Program-made: the position numbers and the translations under genes | Shown here: positions 1 to 12,457 of the stretch, one piece after another | Layout of the letters: the number at the start of each line of letters is the position of its first letter | Position numbering within the stretch: position 1 is the stretch's first letter | Origin: Archilochus colubris | Lineage: Eukaryota > Chordata > Aves > Apodiformes > Trochilidae | Reading direction: 5' to 3' | DNA length: 64,000 bases | Assembly (NCBI GenBank): GCA_023079485.1 | Contig: CM041084.1 | Coordinates: forward strand, 129,716,792 to 129,780,791 | The notes under the pieces: model-generated | The model's database searches: none | Told to the model about the DNA's origin: nothing | What the model saw: the letters and a program-made list of their open reading frames with translations, nothing else

Positions 1-3000
1 TTTCAAGACAGGAAGTGTCTTTGTAAAGAGAAAAAGATGTATTTATGTTAAATTTGGAAAACACAGTTATGAATGAAGATGATGAACTCCACTGATTAGG
101 AAAGTTCTTAAAACCTCATTTAGTATGCATTCAGGTGTTGTCAACTGTTATTAGCTTTAAACCTTGCAGTGAGTGTTTAATTTTGCAGTAGAAAATTGAC
201 TGAGGAACTTACATGTGAATTTACTAGCCAAGGTGTCTTTAGCATGTTACTTATGACTTGCATAGTTTTGGATGTAACCATAGTGCTCTATAAAAACATT
301 ACAGCTGAATACCTGGTCTGACAGGTTTGCCAAAAGGGAAAAAGAAGCCTATTCTGTGAACTTCTATTTGTTCTGATCCAAGGTATATAACAACTCCCAT
401 AAGCAAGACCTCATGTTAAAATTTTTTTATGTTTTCTAGTCTTTACTTATGATACAAGCTTGTGGGAAAAGATATTTTTGTAAATTACTCTTTTTTTAAA
501 TAAATAATCTCTCTAGATAAATAATTAACTTTTTATTTTAGTTTTTTGCTGTTGTGACTTACTTGGAATCACTCTCATTAATGCTAAAATGAATGGACAT
601 TTGTCAAATCTCATACTATAACTACAGTTATTAGCACTTTTAGAATATAAGTCCTTCCCACCGCAGAGTAATTTTGACTTTAACTTTAAAATGTTTGTCA
701 TCTGGTGTGAGGTGGATTTATTGGGAGAGCAGTAGTTTTAGTGCCTTTTGGCTTGGGTTTTTCTGGTGACATCACTGATCTAGATACAGTGTGTGACTCT
801 AGTTGGTTCCAGTGTTAAATAGTTTCATAATTATGCTAGTTTTGGCAGTTCACTTGGAACTTTTCCTCATTTCTTTAATGAACATGTTTTACTTCTGGGC
901 TTATGAGACAGCCACATGTTTGAGAAATTAATAGTGTGCTCTGAGAGTTAACATACAGCAGAAGCATGCAGATACAGAAAGCTCTTGGATGGATGTCTAC
1001 ATAGCAATGTAGTTCTTATAAGGTCACTCTTATCTTGCAGTAATGAGGAAATGAAAAAATGGCTTTATGAAATATCAGTAGCTGTTGTGAAAAATGGTGT
1101 GTGTTCATGCCCAGAGAACCCTCTTGCAGCTCTAAAACCTTTTTGATAATTGTGTAATGTAAGGAAATGAATAGATATTATCCCAGATTAAACTTTTTTT
1201 CGTATGTTTGGTCAGGTTGAATTCTTCTTCTTAAGTGTAGGTGTACTGTTACTTCATGAGGATTAAGTTGCATGGGTATATTTCTGTGTTTGTCTTGCAT
1301 TTTGCCACCATCTTGGAACATGTGCGTTTTTGCTTTGATTACTTTTAGGTCTGCATACACTACATGGTTGTAACATTTTTCCATCACAATGTACTTGCAG
1401 CTCAAGGAAACAGAAAAAGCTTATTGTATTGATTGTATTTATAGGTTGAATTTCTTTCAAAAATAGCACAATTTAAGAGTTCTCTGTCCTTTTTTAAAAC
1501 AAAACCCCCTGAAATCCAGTATGGTAGTGTGTATTACTTACTCTCCAAAAGCAGAAAAAGCAAAAAGCTTAAACCACTCTTAAGTCATCTTTGAATGCTG
1601 GTTATACTCTATATGACTAAAACATCACATAGATTTTGCATGAAGTTAAGAGATTGATCAAATCTGGCCATGTAGATTTGCAGACAGAAAAGTTAGTCTT
1701 GAATGTAATCAGGCTTGATACCCTTAACACAGCAAAACCAGAATGCCTGCCCCAGCCCCCTTTCTTTTTCTTGTAGCCAACATAAATATTAGAAGGCAAG
1801 TGTAATGTGACCCTATCACATTGGCAGGTTGCAGGTTCAAAATATAAATAGCATTATGGTGATTCATCTGAAAAATTATTCTTATGCTATATATGAACTG
1901 GTTTCCAAGAAAGAAAGGTTATGGATGAAAGCTATTTCAAACAGTTTAGCGAAACAGTCAATGATTTATTTTTTTTTTCTTGGTAAACTTGAGAGTTGAA
2001 TATTTCTGATTACATAATATACCTGTTGATGAGGAGGCCTCTGTCACCCCAGTTTAAAGATACAGCAAGATCTTCAAGTTGTTACTATTGCTGAGGTATG
2101 CCATGAAGAGAGGGGTGGCTTTCCAATGAAGTTGTGCTGTAGTTCAAAGTTCTGCATCAGTCTTCAGGAGTCTCGCATTCCTCAACGAAAAGCATCAGAA
2201 GGTTGTTTGAGATAAGGAAGCCAAGCACATGCCCTCCAAACACACTTAATGCTAAACACTAATTTCATTTTTTTCATGCATTGGTATGGGCAAGTTCCGT
2301 ATGACAGAAATGGTCAAATAGCTGTTAATTAAAACCAGCAAACAGCTTGTTTCAATTCTACAGAAGAAAAATCTGAAATTCTCTATAGTAGTTCTTCTAA
2401 GAGAAGCTGTCTTCCAGACGTCTAATATATGAATGAGTCTGTCTTCTGTAATTTCTCCAAATAATTTCAGCCTTCTGTTATTTTTTCCAGGATAAGATTG
2501 TATTGCTTATCATCTTACTTCTTAGTTAAGTGGTATTTTCACTTTATCAGAGAATTTCCCACTGTGTCTTGTTTTTCTAAATATGGAATGGAAAGGAAAG
2601 AGCTATCTCCACCATTGCTTTTGAATTGCAAACTTTCATTTAAAATATATCATTGCATACAGCTTTTTTTTTTTTTTTTTCTTTCCCATGCAAAAACCTT
2701 AATGGGCAAGTAATGTGAAGATTCCCTTTTGTAATTTCTCTGAGATTCTTAAAAATGGGCAGCAGGCAGGGAACCACATGATTGGTCCTGTACAAAAACC
2801 CAGGGCAGTTGAAGCTGTTTGCTTTTTTGGTAGTTAGAGGACTTATAATATCACACCTTCGTACTGGAGTACTTGGCAATTGTTCCCTGAACCCCTCGTT
2901 TTGTGGACATGTTGTGCAATCCTACTGGTGCTATGACCCAGAGCATTGAGCAACTTTTCTACAAGAGACTGTGTCTATTGAAGGTAATAAGAGGTAATTT

Positions 3001-3768
3001 GGACTGGGTCAAAAGTTGTAAGAATTTGCTTCCTCTCTGGCCCACTCTTCCAATAAATATTTTCATTACTTTTTTTGGTGTACTTGCTCTTGAGTCTTGT
3101 ACTTAAACTGTCATTCTGGAATGTAATGGAAATACGAGGTGGGTATTTAAAACCTTAAATTCAGCTAATTGAGATTTTCTTGTTTCTATGAATTTCATCT
3201 TGTAAGGCCTAATATTGTATTCTCTAATTATGAGCCATATTTCCTGTTTCTGAATTCCTTAAGGTGAAGAAGCTATACAGAAGCTCAAGATGAGCACGTC
3301 TCCTCAGTGCACTTTTCTTTTCTGAGGCCATCTTATACTGAATTAGAAGTCTGCAAAAATAGTTTGCTTTGTGAATCAACTTCAGTTAGCTGGATTAGGA
3401 AGGACGTGACTGGTATTTGGAAGCATCTTGAGATGGTTTCATAAGTAGGCATTTGAGCTAGTTTCTTGTATTTGTGTTTGTAGTCTTCCTGATGTTTTCA
3501 ATTTGAAAGAATATTTCAGCAGAAATACAGCTAGAAGATGTGTTCAATATTTTTTTTTAAGTATATGTTAGTGAAAGTACCAATTGCAAGTAATTTTTAA
3601 GTTGTCCAACTATTTTGTTTTTAAATTTCCGTAGTTTGATGCATGTACAGAATTGGATGGATGGAGAAATGCAAACAGAAGCTTAATTTATGAAATCTAT
3701 AATAAGTTGCTCTCCATTTTTTTGTATTTGTTTTGTGTTGACCAAGTTGCTTTCTTCTATTCTAGCAG
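1..3768 (+). other. VPS13B: Intron 3 of VPS13B (3' part)
   Basis: AT-rich intronic DNA ahead of exon 4. I looked for the preceding exon (human residues up to Gln97, ending in the chorein region) and did not find it, so it lies upstream of the window. No repeat could be named here. Several A and T runs occur, for example at 2665-2680. The short open frames have no recognisable similarity. Confidence 0.8.
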
Positions 3769-3889
3769 GAAGACCACGAAAGTTGTGGTTCCAGTTCAAC
3801 AAACCGCAGTACCTCCGAAAGCATGAAATCAGCAGTAAAACCACGACGAGTTCAGCAATCTGCTTCTCCTGACCCTGATTTACCTCCAG
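3769..3889 (+). CDS. VPS13B: VPS13B exon 4
   Basis: Encodes human-equivalent residues 98-138 (EDHESCGSSSTNRSTSES to DPDLPPG), a Ser/Thr-rich, probably flexible linker just after the N-terminal chorein segment. It starts in phase 0 and ends after the first base of a Gly codon, matching human c.292-412 and its 121-base length. The acceptor reads TAGCAG, a tandem NAGNAG site; using the first AG would begin the exon at 3766 and add one Gln. I chose 3769 because that gives the human exon length. The donor is CAG|GTAATC. It is less conserved than exon 5 but clearly orthologous. Confidence 0.95.
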
Positions 3890-6800
3890 GTAATCCATAT
3901 TTTCAGATACTGAATTGCATATGAGTGAGAAAAAAATACCTGAATTTCATCCAAGTAGTTGCAATGTCTAAGTTGAACTATTATATCTCTGTCCACCTGT
4001 AAATCCCATAAAGGTCAGTGAAATATTTGAACTTCTAAAATACAAGCAAGCTGCCATCTAACATAGTTAATCCTTACATCTTTTCCTTTAATTTTGTTGA
4101 ATCCTTAAATTTACAGAACTCGTTTTTAATGCAAAATAGATTATTGTGAGAAACATACTGTAAGAATAGTGTGCTAGATTGTTAGATTTTATTCTCTGAT
4201 GTTCTGGTTCTTCTGTTTCAGATCATTCTGTTTTCAGCTGCTCATCAGCTGCTCAGTAGTTCACATTAGTTTCTGTTCTTGTATGTTTTCAGGCATGTTT
4301 TCAGATTCTTATAGTTTTAAAGCTAAGGTTTTTCTCTTTATGAGACTAATAATTCTGAGACATGTTTTTTGTTGAGTCCTGTATCTACTGGTAGAGATGT
4401 TCACCACTTTTTTTTTTGTTTTGTTTTTGTTTTTCTAATGTGGAATTTGGGTCAGTTGAACTTGGAGATATTTATGTGGTTTAAAAATGCCTGAGGAAGC
4501 ACTTATTTAATTACTAATGCCTCTCATCTTGCACAGAAATTTGGAGTACAGGGTGTTATTTAGGGCAGAAAAATAAAACTGGGGAGTACTGGAATGAATT
4601 GTAATTTGCATTATTGAGGAATGTAATTTTAGATGAGTTAAGGGCATAGTTTTGTGTCGGGCATTTTTTCTGTCTTATAGCAAAAAGTTTATCCTTGCTG
4701 TGAATCAAAAGAGAACATTTGAATTGAGTGTGTGGAGTATTATGTACTACAGAGTATCATCTTGGTTTGGAATATGTACTTGAGGACCCAGATCTGGAGG
4801 CTTTTGTAAAGCTCTGAGATTCCATGAATGAGCTTTGGAATTGTGAAATGTGGCATCTAATCTGTCCTGCCATGGACAGCACTTTAGGTCCAGCAGCTCT
4901 TGGTGTTTGGCTCTTTGGATCCCACCTGAAATCATCAAGAGTCTCAAAGGCTTGCCAAAGAATTGGATGATTGTATTGCCTTCAGTGCCAGTTTTGGGAT
5001 TTTAGTGCTTCAGATGTGTTTTAGTCAGTGTTATGTATAGACCTTCCAGAAAAGTATAGTCTTAGTCAAAGGCTGGAGATCTGCTTTATGTGATGTTAAC
5101 ATGTGATGGAGTTAAACATTCCAAAATGCGTTTCTGTGGATCCAGATGCAACATGCACATTGAAAATTGGTTTGCATGTCATCTTTTTATGAATATATTG
5201 TGGTTCTTGGTGATTACTGTGCTCATAGGAATTGCACATATTGGATTTGCAATATTCTAGGAAATTATTGGAACTAGTGCTTTCTTATATTACTACTTGA
5301 TAGATTCTGTAGATGTACTTTGTATTTCTATGAAACTGTAAGGCATTATCACCTCCTTCATTGTCATCCTTCATTCCTCCTTCAACTGGATAGAGTATGT
5401 GGGTGGTGAGGTATAGTGATTCAGAGGGTATTTGTGAAAAGTTTACCATATTAAATGGACTGTAAGTTACTTTATATGTGGTGAAGTTCTCTAAATGTAG
5501 TTGGTTTTGGTTTTTTGATGCACAAATCCCACTGTTTAATATAGAAGTTCTGTGGTAAACAGCATCCATAAGGAGCAGAGGCCTCTTTATAGGAAGATTT
5601 TTTTTCTCTGAAGCTTAGTGTATAGGTTTGTTAAGGTTATTTTGCATATCTTGGATTTTAATAAGATGTTGAGTCATCTTCAGATTTGTTTAGTCTTGGA
5701 AGATACAGGTGTGAGACGACTGCTGTAATTTGTTGAAAGATTTATCCTTTAGCTCTGATGTGTTCCCAGAGATGGAGCTAGGCAGAGTTTAGATTAAAAT
5801 GTAGCTCTGGCAACAACTCTACTAAATTAAGATGTTTAGTTGTGTCTAATCTGATGACAGAAATTCTGTTCCATCACTAGCCCATGGTGTGGACTCTGGT
5901 ACTGGAATCTGAAACTTCATACGTAGGCTTTACTTCATAGGGCAGCCTACCAGGTTTTGATGAATTTGGAAAAAGCATACATGAGGTTTTTGTGTAGCTC
6001 TTCAGGAGACAATTTATCTCTACAGATTTCCCAGTAATTTTAAACACTTCATCAGAGAATACCCTACTTTTAGTGGCAGAAATGGTCATACTCTTTTAAA
6101 AATTAAAGGAATAAGAAGCAACTCCTACTTTTATTTAAAACAAAACCATTTTAAAAAAAAACCCTCTCTTATTATGTATGAACCTGTTTATGCGTTTATT
6201 ACTTCGTTTTGAATTAGATTGACTTTGAAAGACCCTTGAATGCAAATATTAAACTTTTGAACCTCTAGAGGGGCAGCTTCATTTTCTTCACTGAAATTAG
6301 TAGCATGCTTTAAAATCATATTTAAATTTTGGTTTGGATTTTATGCCAGCAACCTCTATAGTCTGCAAAATATCCCTATGTTGAATTTAAGAAAATCAAG
6401 AAAATGCTTTGTGCCAACTTCTGTTTATATAACAGTTGGGTTGTACCAGTCCAGTGATGAATGTGGGTCTCTTAACACCTCTTAATTATTGAAATAACAC
6501 ATTAGATTTTCAGAATTTGTATTACCTAATAAGATCTTGCAGTTTTAAGAAGTCAAATTTGTAAAACCAAAATTATTCTACACATTTTTAAAGTAGTTTT
6601 ATAGATTAATATACCAAGAAGGTAAATGCAGATTGTTAGAATTCTGGTAGCACGACTGTGTCTAAAGTTTGACTGTAACTGGGTTTCTGAATTACTCGTT
6701 TATGTAGACAATGGTGTAAAACATTTTCCACATTTTATTTTAGTACAGTTAAAATCCAGTTAAGATGACAGGAGATACTAAAATGCTGCTCTCCTGCTGG

Positions 6801-8246
6801 AAATAGCTTTGCTCAGAGGCTGACGTATACTCAAGAGCAGCATACTATGAAGCAAGGTGAATTATGATAAGAAGTGTGATAGGTATTTTACAATTAAGAT
6901 TTTAATATTAAAATACTTTTGAAACATGAAAAATGTACCTGAATATTTTAATCAGAAATAGCAGTGGTAGCTGAAAACTCATTTTGCCTTTAATAAAAAA
7001 GGTGGTTGGAGGCTTTTGCATGCTGAAAAGAAAAATGTTTTATGTCAGCTCTGTAGAACTGCATTTGTGGAATTCAAGAAAATCACTTATGTAATGGTAA
7101 AATTTTTCAAAATAATTTAAGGGTAAAAGTAATATCTAAGTGTGAAAACAATGGCTAGAAAAAGCAGAGTAGAATGGAAGTAGCAACCTGAGCTTGCCTC
7201 TACTGATCTCATAATGTTTTGATGTTAATTTTGAGTTTTATGTGACTTAAAGTTGTTGATATAAATCTGTGTTACTTAATGCAAGTTTTTCAAAACTACT
7301 CTTGATTTAAACTTGTATAATTAACATACAAAGTAAAGCCTCCTATAGTATATACTATATGTAATTTTAGATAGACTCTACTGTTATAAATTTTAAAACA
7401 CAACAGTTTTATGAATTGTTTTGTTTTTTTCAGAGCAAATGAGTTAGCTCTGTAGTTACATTCAGTATACATCAAAGTATGTAAGTAAGGGTAGAATACG
7501 GAGATTTAATTTCTTTGCCACATTGGTAAAATATGAGTGTTTACTGCATAATGGGAATTCACAGATGAGATCATTTTTCCAGTCACATTGTGTTAAAAAG
7601 AATAAATTAAATGGTTTTCTTCCCAACAGGCTTCTCTGCAGGTACTTACATCATTGGGTTGTTGACAGATACTGATTTTGTTATACCTCACAAGGGTTTT
7701 ACTGGGCATGCTATGTATATATTAGCTTTTAGAATTAAAAAAGTTCTAGGCACATTAATATTTAGATAACTTTTAAAAGTTTAGATGAGAGGGCAACTAG
7801 TCATAATCTATGCTTTCTTGAAAAATAACATAGCAACTAGTGTTCACTTTTTAAAACCTATTTCTATGTATCTCTCATGTAAAAAAGTCTCTGTCTTCAA
7901 AATTCTTTGTCTACAATAACCCAGAGTCTCCTGTTCTGTTAATTAGTTTGGACACTGATTCTTGACACCAAAGGATTATTTCTTAGACTACATTATGGTT
8001 CTAATATTTACAACTTTGTTTTTATACTTTGTTGTAATACAAGATGCCAATTAACTTAACTGAATGCCCTCTCATGAAGTTTTCAGTTTTAAGTTGATTT
8101 TTGTTAAAATTAAAAAATAGTGATAGTTGTTTTCTTTTAGTTTTGATTTTAAAAAAGAATACTAGCTGAAAATAATGATTTTAGCAATACAAGAATTTGA
8201 CATCTTGTCTTCCTTATAACTCCTAAGTATTTGTTGTATTTTACAG
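3890..8246 (+). other. VPS13B: Intron 4 of VPS13B
   Basis: A 4.4-kb AT-rich intron with no recognisable transposable element. A T/G-rich run lies at 4408-4437. A 12-base segment at 7630-7641 is flanked by strong splice-like signals and is listed separately as a microexon candidate. The minus-strand open frame at 4747-4947 and other short frames match nothing I know. Confidence 0.8.
7630..7641 (+). other. VPS13B: Candidate frame-preserving microexon
   Basis: The 12 bases GCTTCTCTGCAG follow a pyrimidine-rich stretch ending in CCCAACAG and are followed by GTACTT. Inserted between exon 4 (which ends in phase 1) and exon 5, they keep the frame and would add four residues (GFSA) within the sequence LPPG|YVQ. 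I know of no such exon in human VPS13B. This is a sequence-based guess, since acceptor-like and donor-like motifs also occur by chance. Confidence 0.2.
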
Positions 8247-8414
8247 GTTATGTTCAGAGCTTAATCAGGCGTGTTGTAAACAATGTCAATATTGTGATCA
8301 ACAATCTCATTTTAAAATACGTGGAAGATGATATTGTTCTCTCAGTCAATATCACTTCTGCAGAATGCTATACAGTGGATGAGTTTTGGGATCGAGCATT
8401 TATGGACATCTCTG
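8247..8414 (+). CDS. VPS13B: VPS13B exon 5
   Basis: Encodes residues of about 138-194, beginning YVQSLIRRVVNNVNIVINN and running to WDRAFMDIS. It is almost identical to the human protein. This segment begins the beta-sheet groove that follows the chorein helix in VPS13 proteins (family knowledge). It is 168 bases long with an acceptor TTACAG and a donor TG|GTGAGT. It begins and ends in phase 1, so skipping it would remove 56 residues without shifting the frame. A CR1 LINE lies only 50 bases downstream of the donor. Confidence 0.97.
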
Positions 8415-10556
8415 GTGAGTAGCTATTTTTTGGTTTCAGGTATCACAGTGGAGGCACTCTCAATATCACAGAATCACAGAATCACAGAATCCTAGGGGTT
8501 GGAAGGGACCTCGAAAGATCATCTAGTCCAACCCCCCCTGCCAGAGCAGGGCCACCTAGAGTACATCACATAGGAACGTGTCCAGACGGGTTCTGAATGT
8601 CTCCAGTGAAGGAGACTCCACAACCTCCCTGGGCAGCCTGTTCCAGGGCTCTGTCACCCTTACAGTAAAAAAATTTTTCCAGATATTCAACTTGAACCTC
8701 CTATGCTCCAATTTACACCCATAACCCCTTGTCCTATCACTGGTCACTACTGAGAAAAGCCTAACTCCATCTCCCTGACACTCACCCCTTACATATTTGA
8801 AAACATTGATGAGGTCACCCCTCAGTCTCCTTTTCTCCAAACTAAAGAGACCCAGCTCCCTCAGCCTTTCCTCATAAGGGAGATGTTCCACTCCCTTAAT
8901 CATCTTGTAGCTCTGCGCTGGACTCTTTCAAGCACTTCCCTGTCCTTCTTGAACTGAGGGGCCCAGAACTGGACACAATACTCCAGGTGCGGCCCACCAA
9001 TGCAGAATAGAGGGGGAGGAGAACCTCTCTTGACCTACTAACCACACCCTTTCTAATGCACCCCAGGATGCCATTGGCCTTCTTGGCCACAAGGGTACAT
9101 TGCTGGCTCATGGTCATCCTCTTGTCTACCAGGACCCCCAGGTCTCTTTCACCTACACTGCTCTCCAGCAGGTCAGCCCCCAACCTATACTGGGACATCT
9201 TGTTGTTCTTCCCCAAATGCAAGACTCTACACTTCCCCTTGTTGAATTTCATCATGTTTCTCTCTGCCTAACTCTCCAGCCTGTCTAAGTCTCTCTGAAT
9301 GGCAGCACAGCCCTCTGGTGTGTCAGCCACTCCTCCCAGCTTAGTGTCATCAGCAAACTTGCTGAGGGTACACTCTATACCCTCATCCAAGTCGTTGATG
9401 AAGATATTGAACAACACCGGTCCCAGTACCGACCCCTGAGGGACTCCACTAGTCACACACCTCCAACCAGATTCTGCCCCATTGACTACAACTTTCAGTC
9501 TAAAAAAATGTCTTTTGTTAGAAGTAAGATACTTTACTACCTCATTTCTTACTATTTTTTCCTCTTGTCCTTTACTTTGATGAGCCAATTATAATAGTGA
9601 TTGATTCTCAATGCATTCTTGTATGATCACAGATAACTACACAACATGTTTTGTAGTCCTCCCTGCTCATACTTGCCATCCTTCTGTGATTGTGTTTCAT
9701 TTTGTGCTCCCTGCTGTCTGTGAGTGCATAAGCAATCTGTTTTTATTTTGTGAATGAACAGTAGCATCTGAAGGTTTTATGTTGCAGTTGTTTGTTATGA
9801 TCTTAAAACTACCTAAAGAGTTTGGCTGGAGAGGTAGTAAAGTGTGCTGTGCTAAAGTAAATGTGGCATGCCAGTTGCAAGAAGTGCTTCATTTTGCTTC
9901 ACATTTTCAGGAAAAAAAAAAACCTATTTTGATAGTTTTTGCAACTTTTTGATTTTTATCTTAGCCTTTGGTATTTGTGTGACTCAGTCTTTGAATAACC
10001 AGCACTCACTTAAGTCTGGGTGTTCTTGCTGACATTTGGTAAAGGTGGAATTTGGGCACAGTGCAAGCATTACACAAGATCTTAGGTAGAATGGGCTATT
10101 TAATTAGTGGACCCATTTCTTTATTCTGGCTAAAATTATTACAAAATAATATGACTAAATAACAAAATATGTATCACGTTAAGATCACTATACTAGCTCT
10201 TGTTTGCTTTTTAAGATTCAAAAGAAAACTTCAGGGTAAAATAGGCAGGATTCTTTCTGGGAGAATAATGAGATTAATACCGGTCTTATGCTTGCACATG
10301 AAGCAATACTCTTGCTTTATAAACAGGTCTAAGGTATAGTGAAGGGATGAAACTTTGAATTAGCTATAACAACATTGTCCTCATTTCTAATGTATTCAGC
10401 TCAAAAAGTCTGCTGCTCTTTAGTCATGTAAGTCAGTACTTCAGTGATAATTTAAATAACCACGTGATTTTATCTTCTACATAAGAACTTGTATAAATAA
10501 CTGATTTTTTTTCTTACGCAATATAGTTTTTAACCTATATACTTCTTTTTTAAAAG
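8415..10556 (+). other. VPS13B: Intron 5 of VPS13B
   Basis: A 2.1-kb intron, of which the first half is a CR1 LINE in antisense orientation (8464 to about 9500). The rest (9500-10556) is AT-rich unique-looking sequence in which I see nothing else. The branch and pyrimidine region before exon 6 is poor, ending in TTTTTTAAAAG. Confidence 0.85.
8464..9500 (-). mobile_element. CR1 LINE, 5'-truncated, 1 kb
   Basis: A chicken-repeat-1 non-LTR retrotransposon inserted antisense to VPS13B. The 3' end is at 8464-8490, with about three copies of the 8-bp tail unit. Reading the minus strand gives CR1 reverse transcriptase with [20 protein letters not shown] and the active-site variant FADDTKLGG (about 9500-9330), then the thumb region with RDLGVLVD (about 9140), and the C-terminal block with [19 protein letters not shown] (about 8570-8620). 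The 5' part, including the endonuclease, is missing, which is typical of truncated insertion. It is broken by an in-frame TAG at 9268-9270 where CR1 normally has a Trp, and by at least two frameshifts near 8900 and 9000. It is non-functional but fairly young by its readability. Confidence 0.93.
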
Positions 10557-10738
10557 CCACTGATCTAGTGCTGAGGAAGATGATCAACTTTTCTGACTGC
10601 ACAGTATGCCTTGATAAGAGAAATGCTAGTGGTAAAATTGAATTTTACCAGGAACCTCTGCTGTACAAATGTTCCTTCCGGACTCGTCTGCATTTTACTT
10701 ATGATAACCTCAACTCCAAAATGCCATCTATTATTAAG
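10557..10738 (+). CDS. VPS13B: VPS13B exon 6
   Basis: Encodes residues of about 194-254, TDLVLRKMINFSDCTVCLD through RTRLHFTYDNLNSKMPSIIK. It differs from human at only a few conservative positions (for example Val to Met after RK, and Glu to Asp in YDN). It starts in phase 1, ends in phase 0 and is 182 bases long. The acceptor is AAAAG, with purine at position -3 and an A-rich approach, so it is weak. The donor is AAG|GTAGGT. Confidence 0.97.
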
Positions 10739-12280
10739 GTAGGTATGGAATTTATTTTTTTTTGTACTTGCTTGTAAAGTATTCATTTTTTTCAAAATAT
10801 ACTTTGAAATTTCAGTAAAATGAAAAGCTAATGCTGCTGTATTTTACTAAATGTTTTTTTATTGTTTTGTTCATATGGTGCAATTACTTTCTGTACAGTA
10901 ACAGCATGTAAAGAACTATTTATTGCCCCTGCCCTTTTTCAGGGCACATTTCAATTTGTTCAGAAAAGTCTTTTGTGTTTGTTCTGTATACTCTTTTTCT
11001 GTGTTGCGTGTAGTCTACTTACCCTTTACTCTTTCTTGTGTTTACATCTATGCTTTTAGAATTATTTTTCTCTGGCCTTTAAATGTAAAATAGTGTATAT
11101 GATGTTGAGAGATATGCTCTATCAAATAGAAACATTAAGATATAGGATGCTAGATTATTATTAATGTTAATTGGTACTTGTTTATTTTGATCCAAAGGTA
11201 AAAATTTTTTTAAAGTCTGAAGTATTTTCTGATATTTCACCATTATGCTGTTATGCAATGATTAGTTCTACAAATCTGTTAAACCTAACAAATTCACTAA
11301 TTCATAACTTTCTGATTTGTTGTATACATGGAGATTATGTGATCATCAGATTGCCTTTCAAAATAGTTAAATATTGAATGGAAATAGCTGTATTTTCTTA
11401 CAACTGAAGTAAAAAGGAGCTGTTTTTAACTACATTAATGGAATTAATTCAGGGGTGCTTGATGCTTTTTCCAAGTCTCCACTGCTAATGTAATTACTGT
11501 AGCGTCAGTGCATGTGAGGAGTAGCTTGTGTTCTGGTGGTTTGTTTCCCAGCTTAAGACAAAAGCCAACAGCACTCAAATCTTTTTCTTCATATCTTCAT
11601 ATCTGAAGATCTTTATATTGAAAATTTTCATGCTCTGTGCTTTTTGCTTGGTAAACCACATCTGTTTTTCAGTCTTGAGTGAAAGTTTCCAAGACTCCCA
11701 CGTTTATAATAGCATATGCTCTTTTGATTTCTCTGTAGGGACTAGAATATTGTTGTATAATATTGACTACTGTGTTTGTTGCAAAGCTTTGGCCAAACTA
11801 ACCTTAATGAGTTGAAATTGAGACTTCTCAGATGTGGACAGTTCTGAAATACTTGGATATGCATTTGTATGCCATTAAAATTGGAATGCTGTTCTCCTAT
11901 TTTCATTTTTAAAATGTAAATCGTGTATATAGGGGGATGCAGAAAAACATATGTAAAATGATCAGAGGGTTTTTGGTTTTTTTTTTTAAATTGTCATGAG
12001 ATGAGACAGGCATAAGAGTCAGCTGATTTTCACTGGGTTGTCAGTCTTGCCTCCTTTATTTAGAGCAGCACTGACATTTGTCTGACCATCAACTAAGTCA
12101 TCTCACTGTGTTGACACAAAGCAAACTGGACAAGAGGAACTACCTGGTTTTCTCCCAGGTTTAGTGAGATGAGTTAACATGCTGAGGAGCCATGAGTTCC
12201 ACTGGCAATGTAAGAGTAGGATGGTGATGGGGGCAGTACCCTGCATAAAGACTAGGAGTGCAGCATCATTTCTATTACAG

Positions 12281-12326
12281 TTCTATATAACACTATATAA
12301 CAGTTCTATATAACTATATAACAGTT
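12281..12326. repeat. Short tandem duplication, TATATAAC-rich
   Basis: Two adjacent copies of a unit of about 22 bases containing TTCTATATAAC and CTATATAACAG, the second copy two bases shorter. This is a local slippage-type duplication inside intron 6. Confidence 0.7.
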
Positions 12327-12414
12327 CACTACCTAGTATTCCTGTTCTCCATTATGATATGTATCCCTTCTGTGACTTCTAAAAAGACTTTTGGAAAAAT
12401 AATCTGTTTTCTTT

Positions 12415-12457
12415 GAGGTCCCTTCCAACCCAGCCAATTCAATGATTCTATGATTCT
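12415..12457 (+). mobile_element. CR1 3'-end remnant
   Basis: Contains GAGGTCCCTTCCAACCCAGC followed by ATGATTCTATGATTCTT. This is the typical 3' terminus of a CR1 element in sense orientation with respect to VPS13B. Only about 45 bases remain, and nothing upstream of them resembles CR1. Confidence 0.8.

Noticed and set aside
9056..9288. Plus-strand open frames of 60-70 codons
   Set aside because: They are the wrong strand of the CR1 reverse transcriptase.
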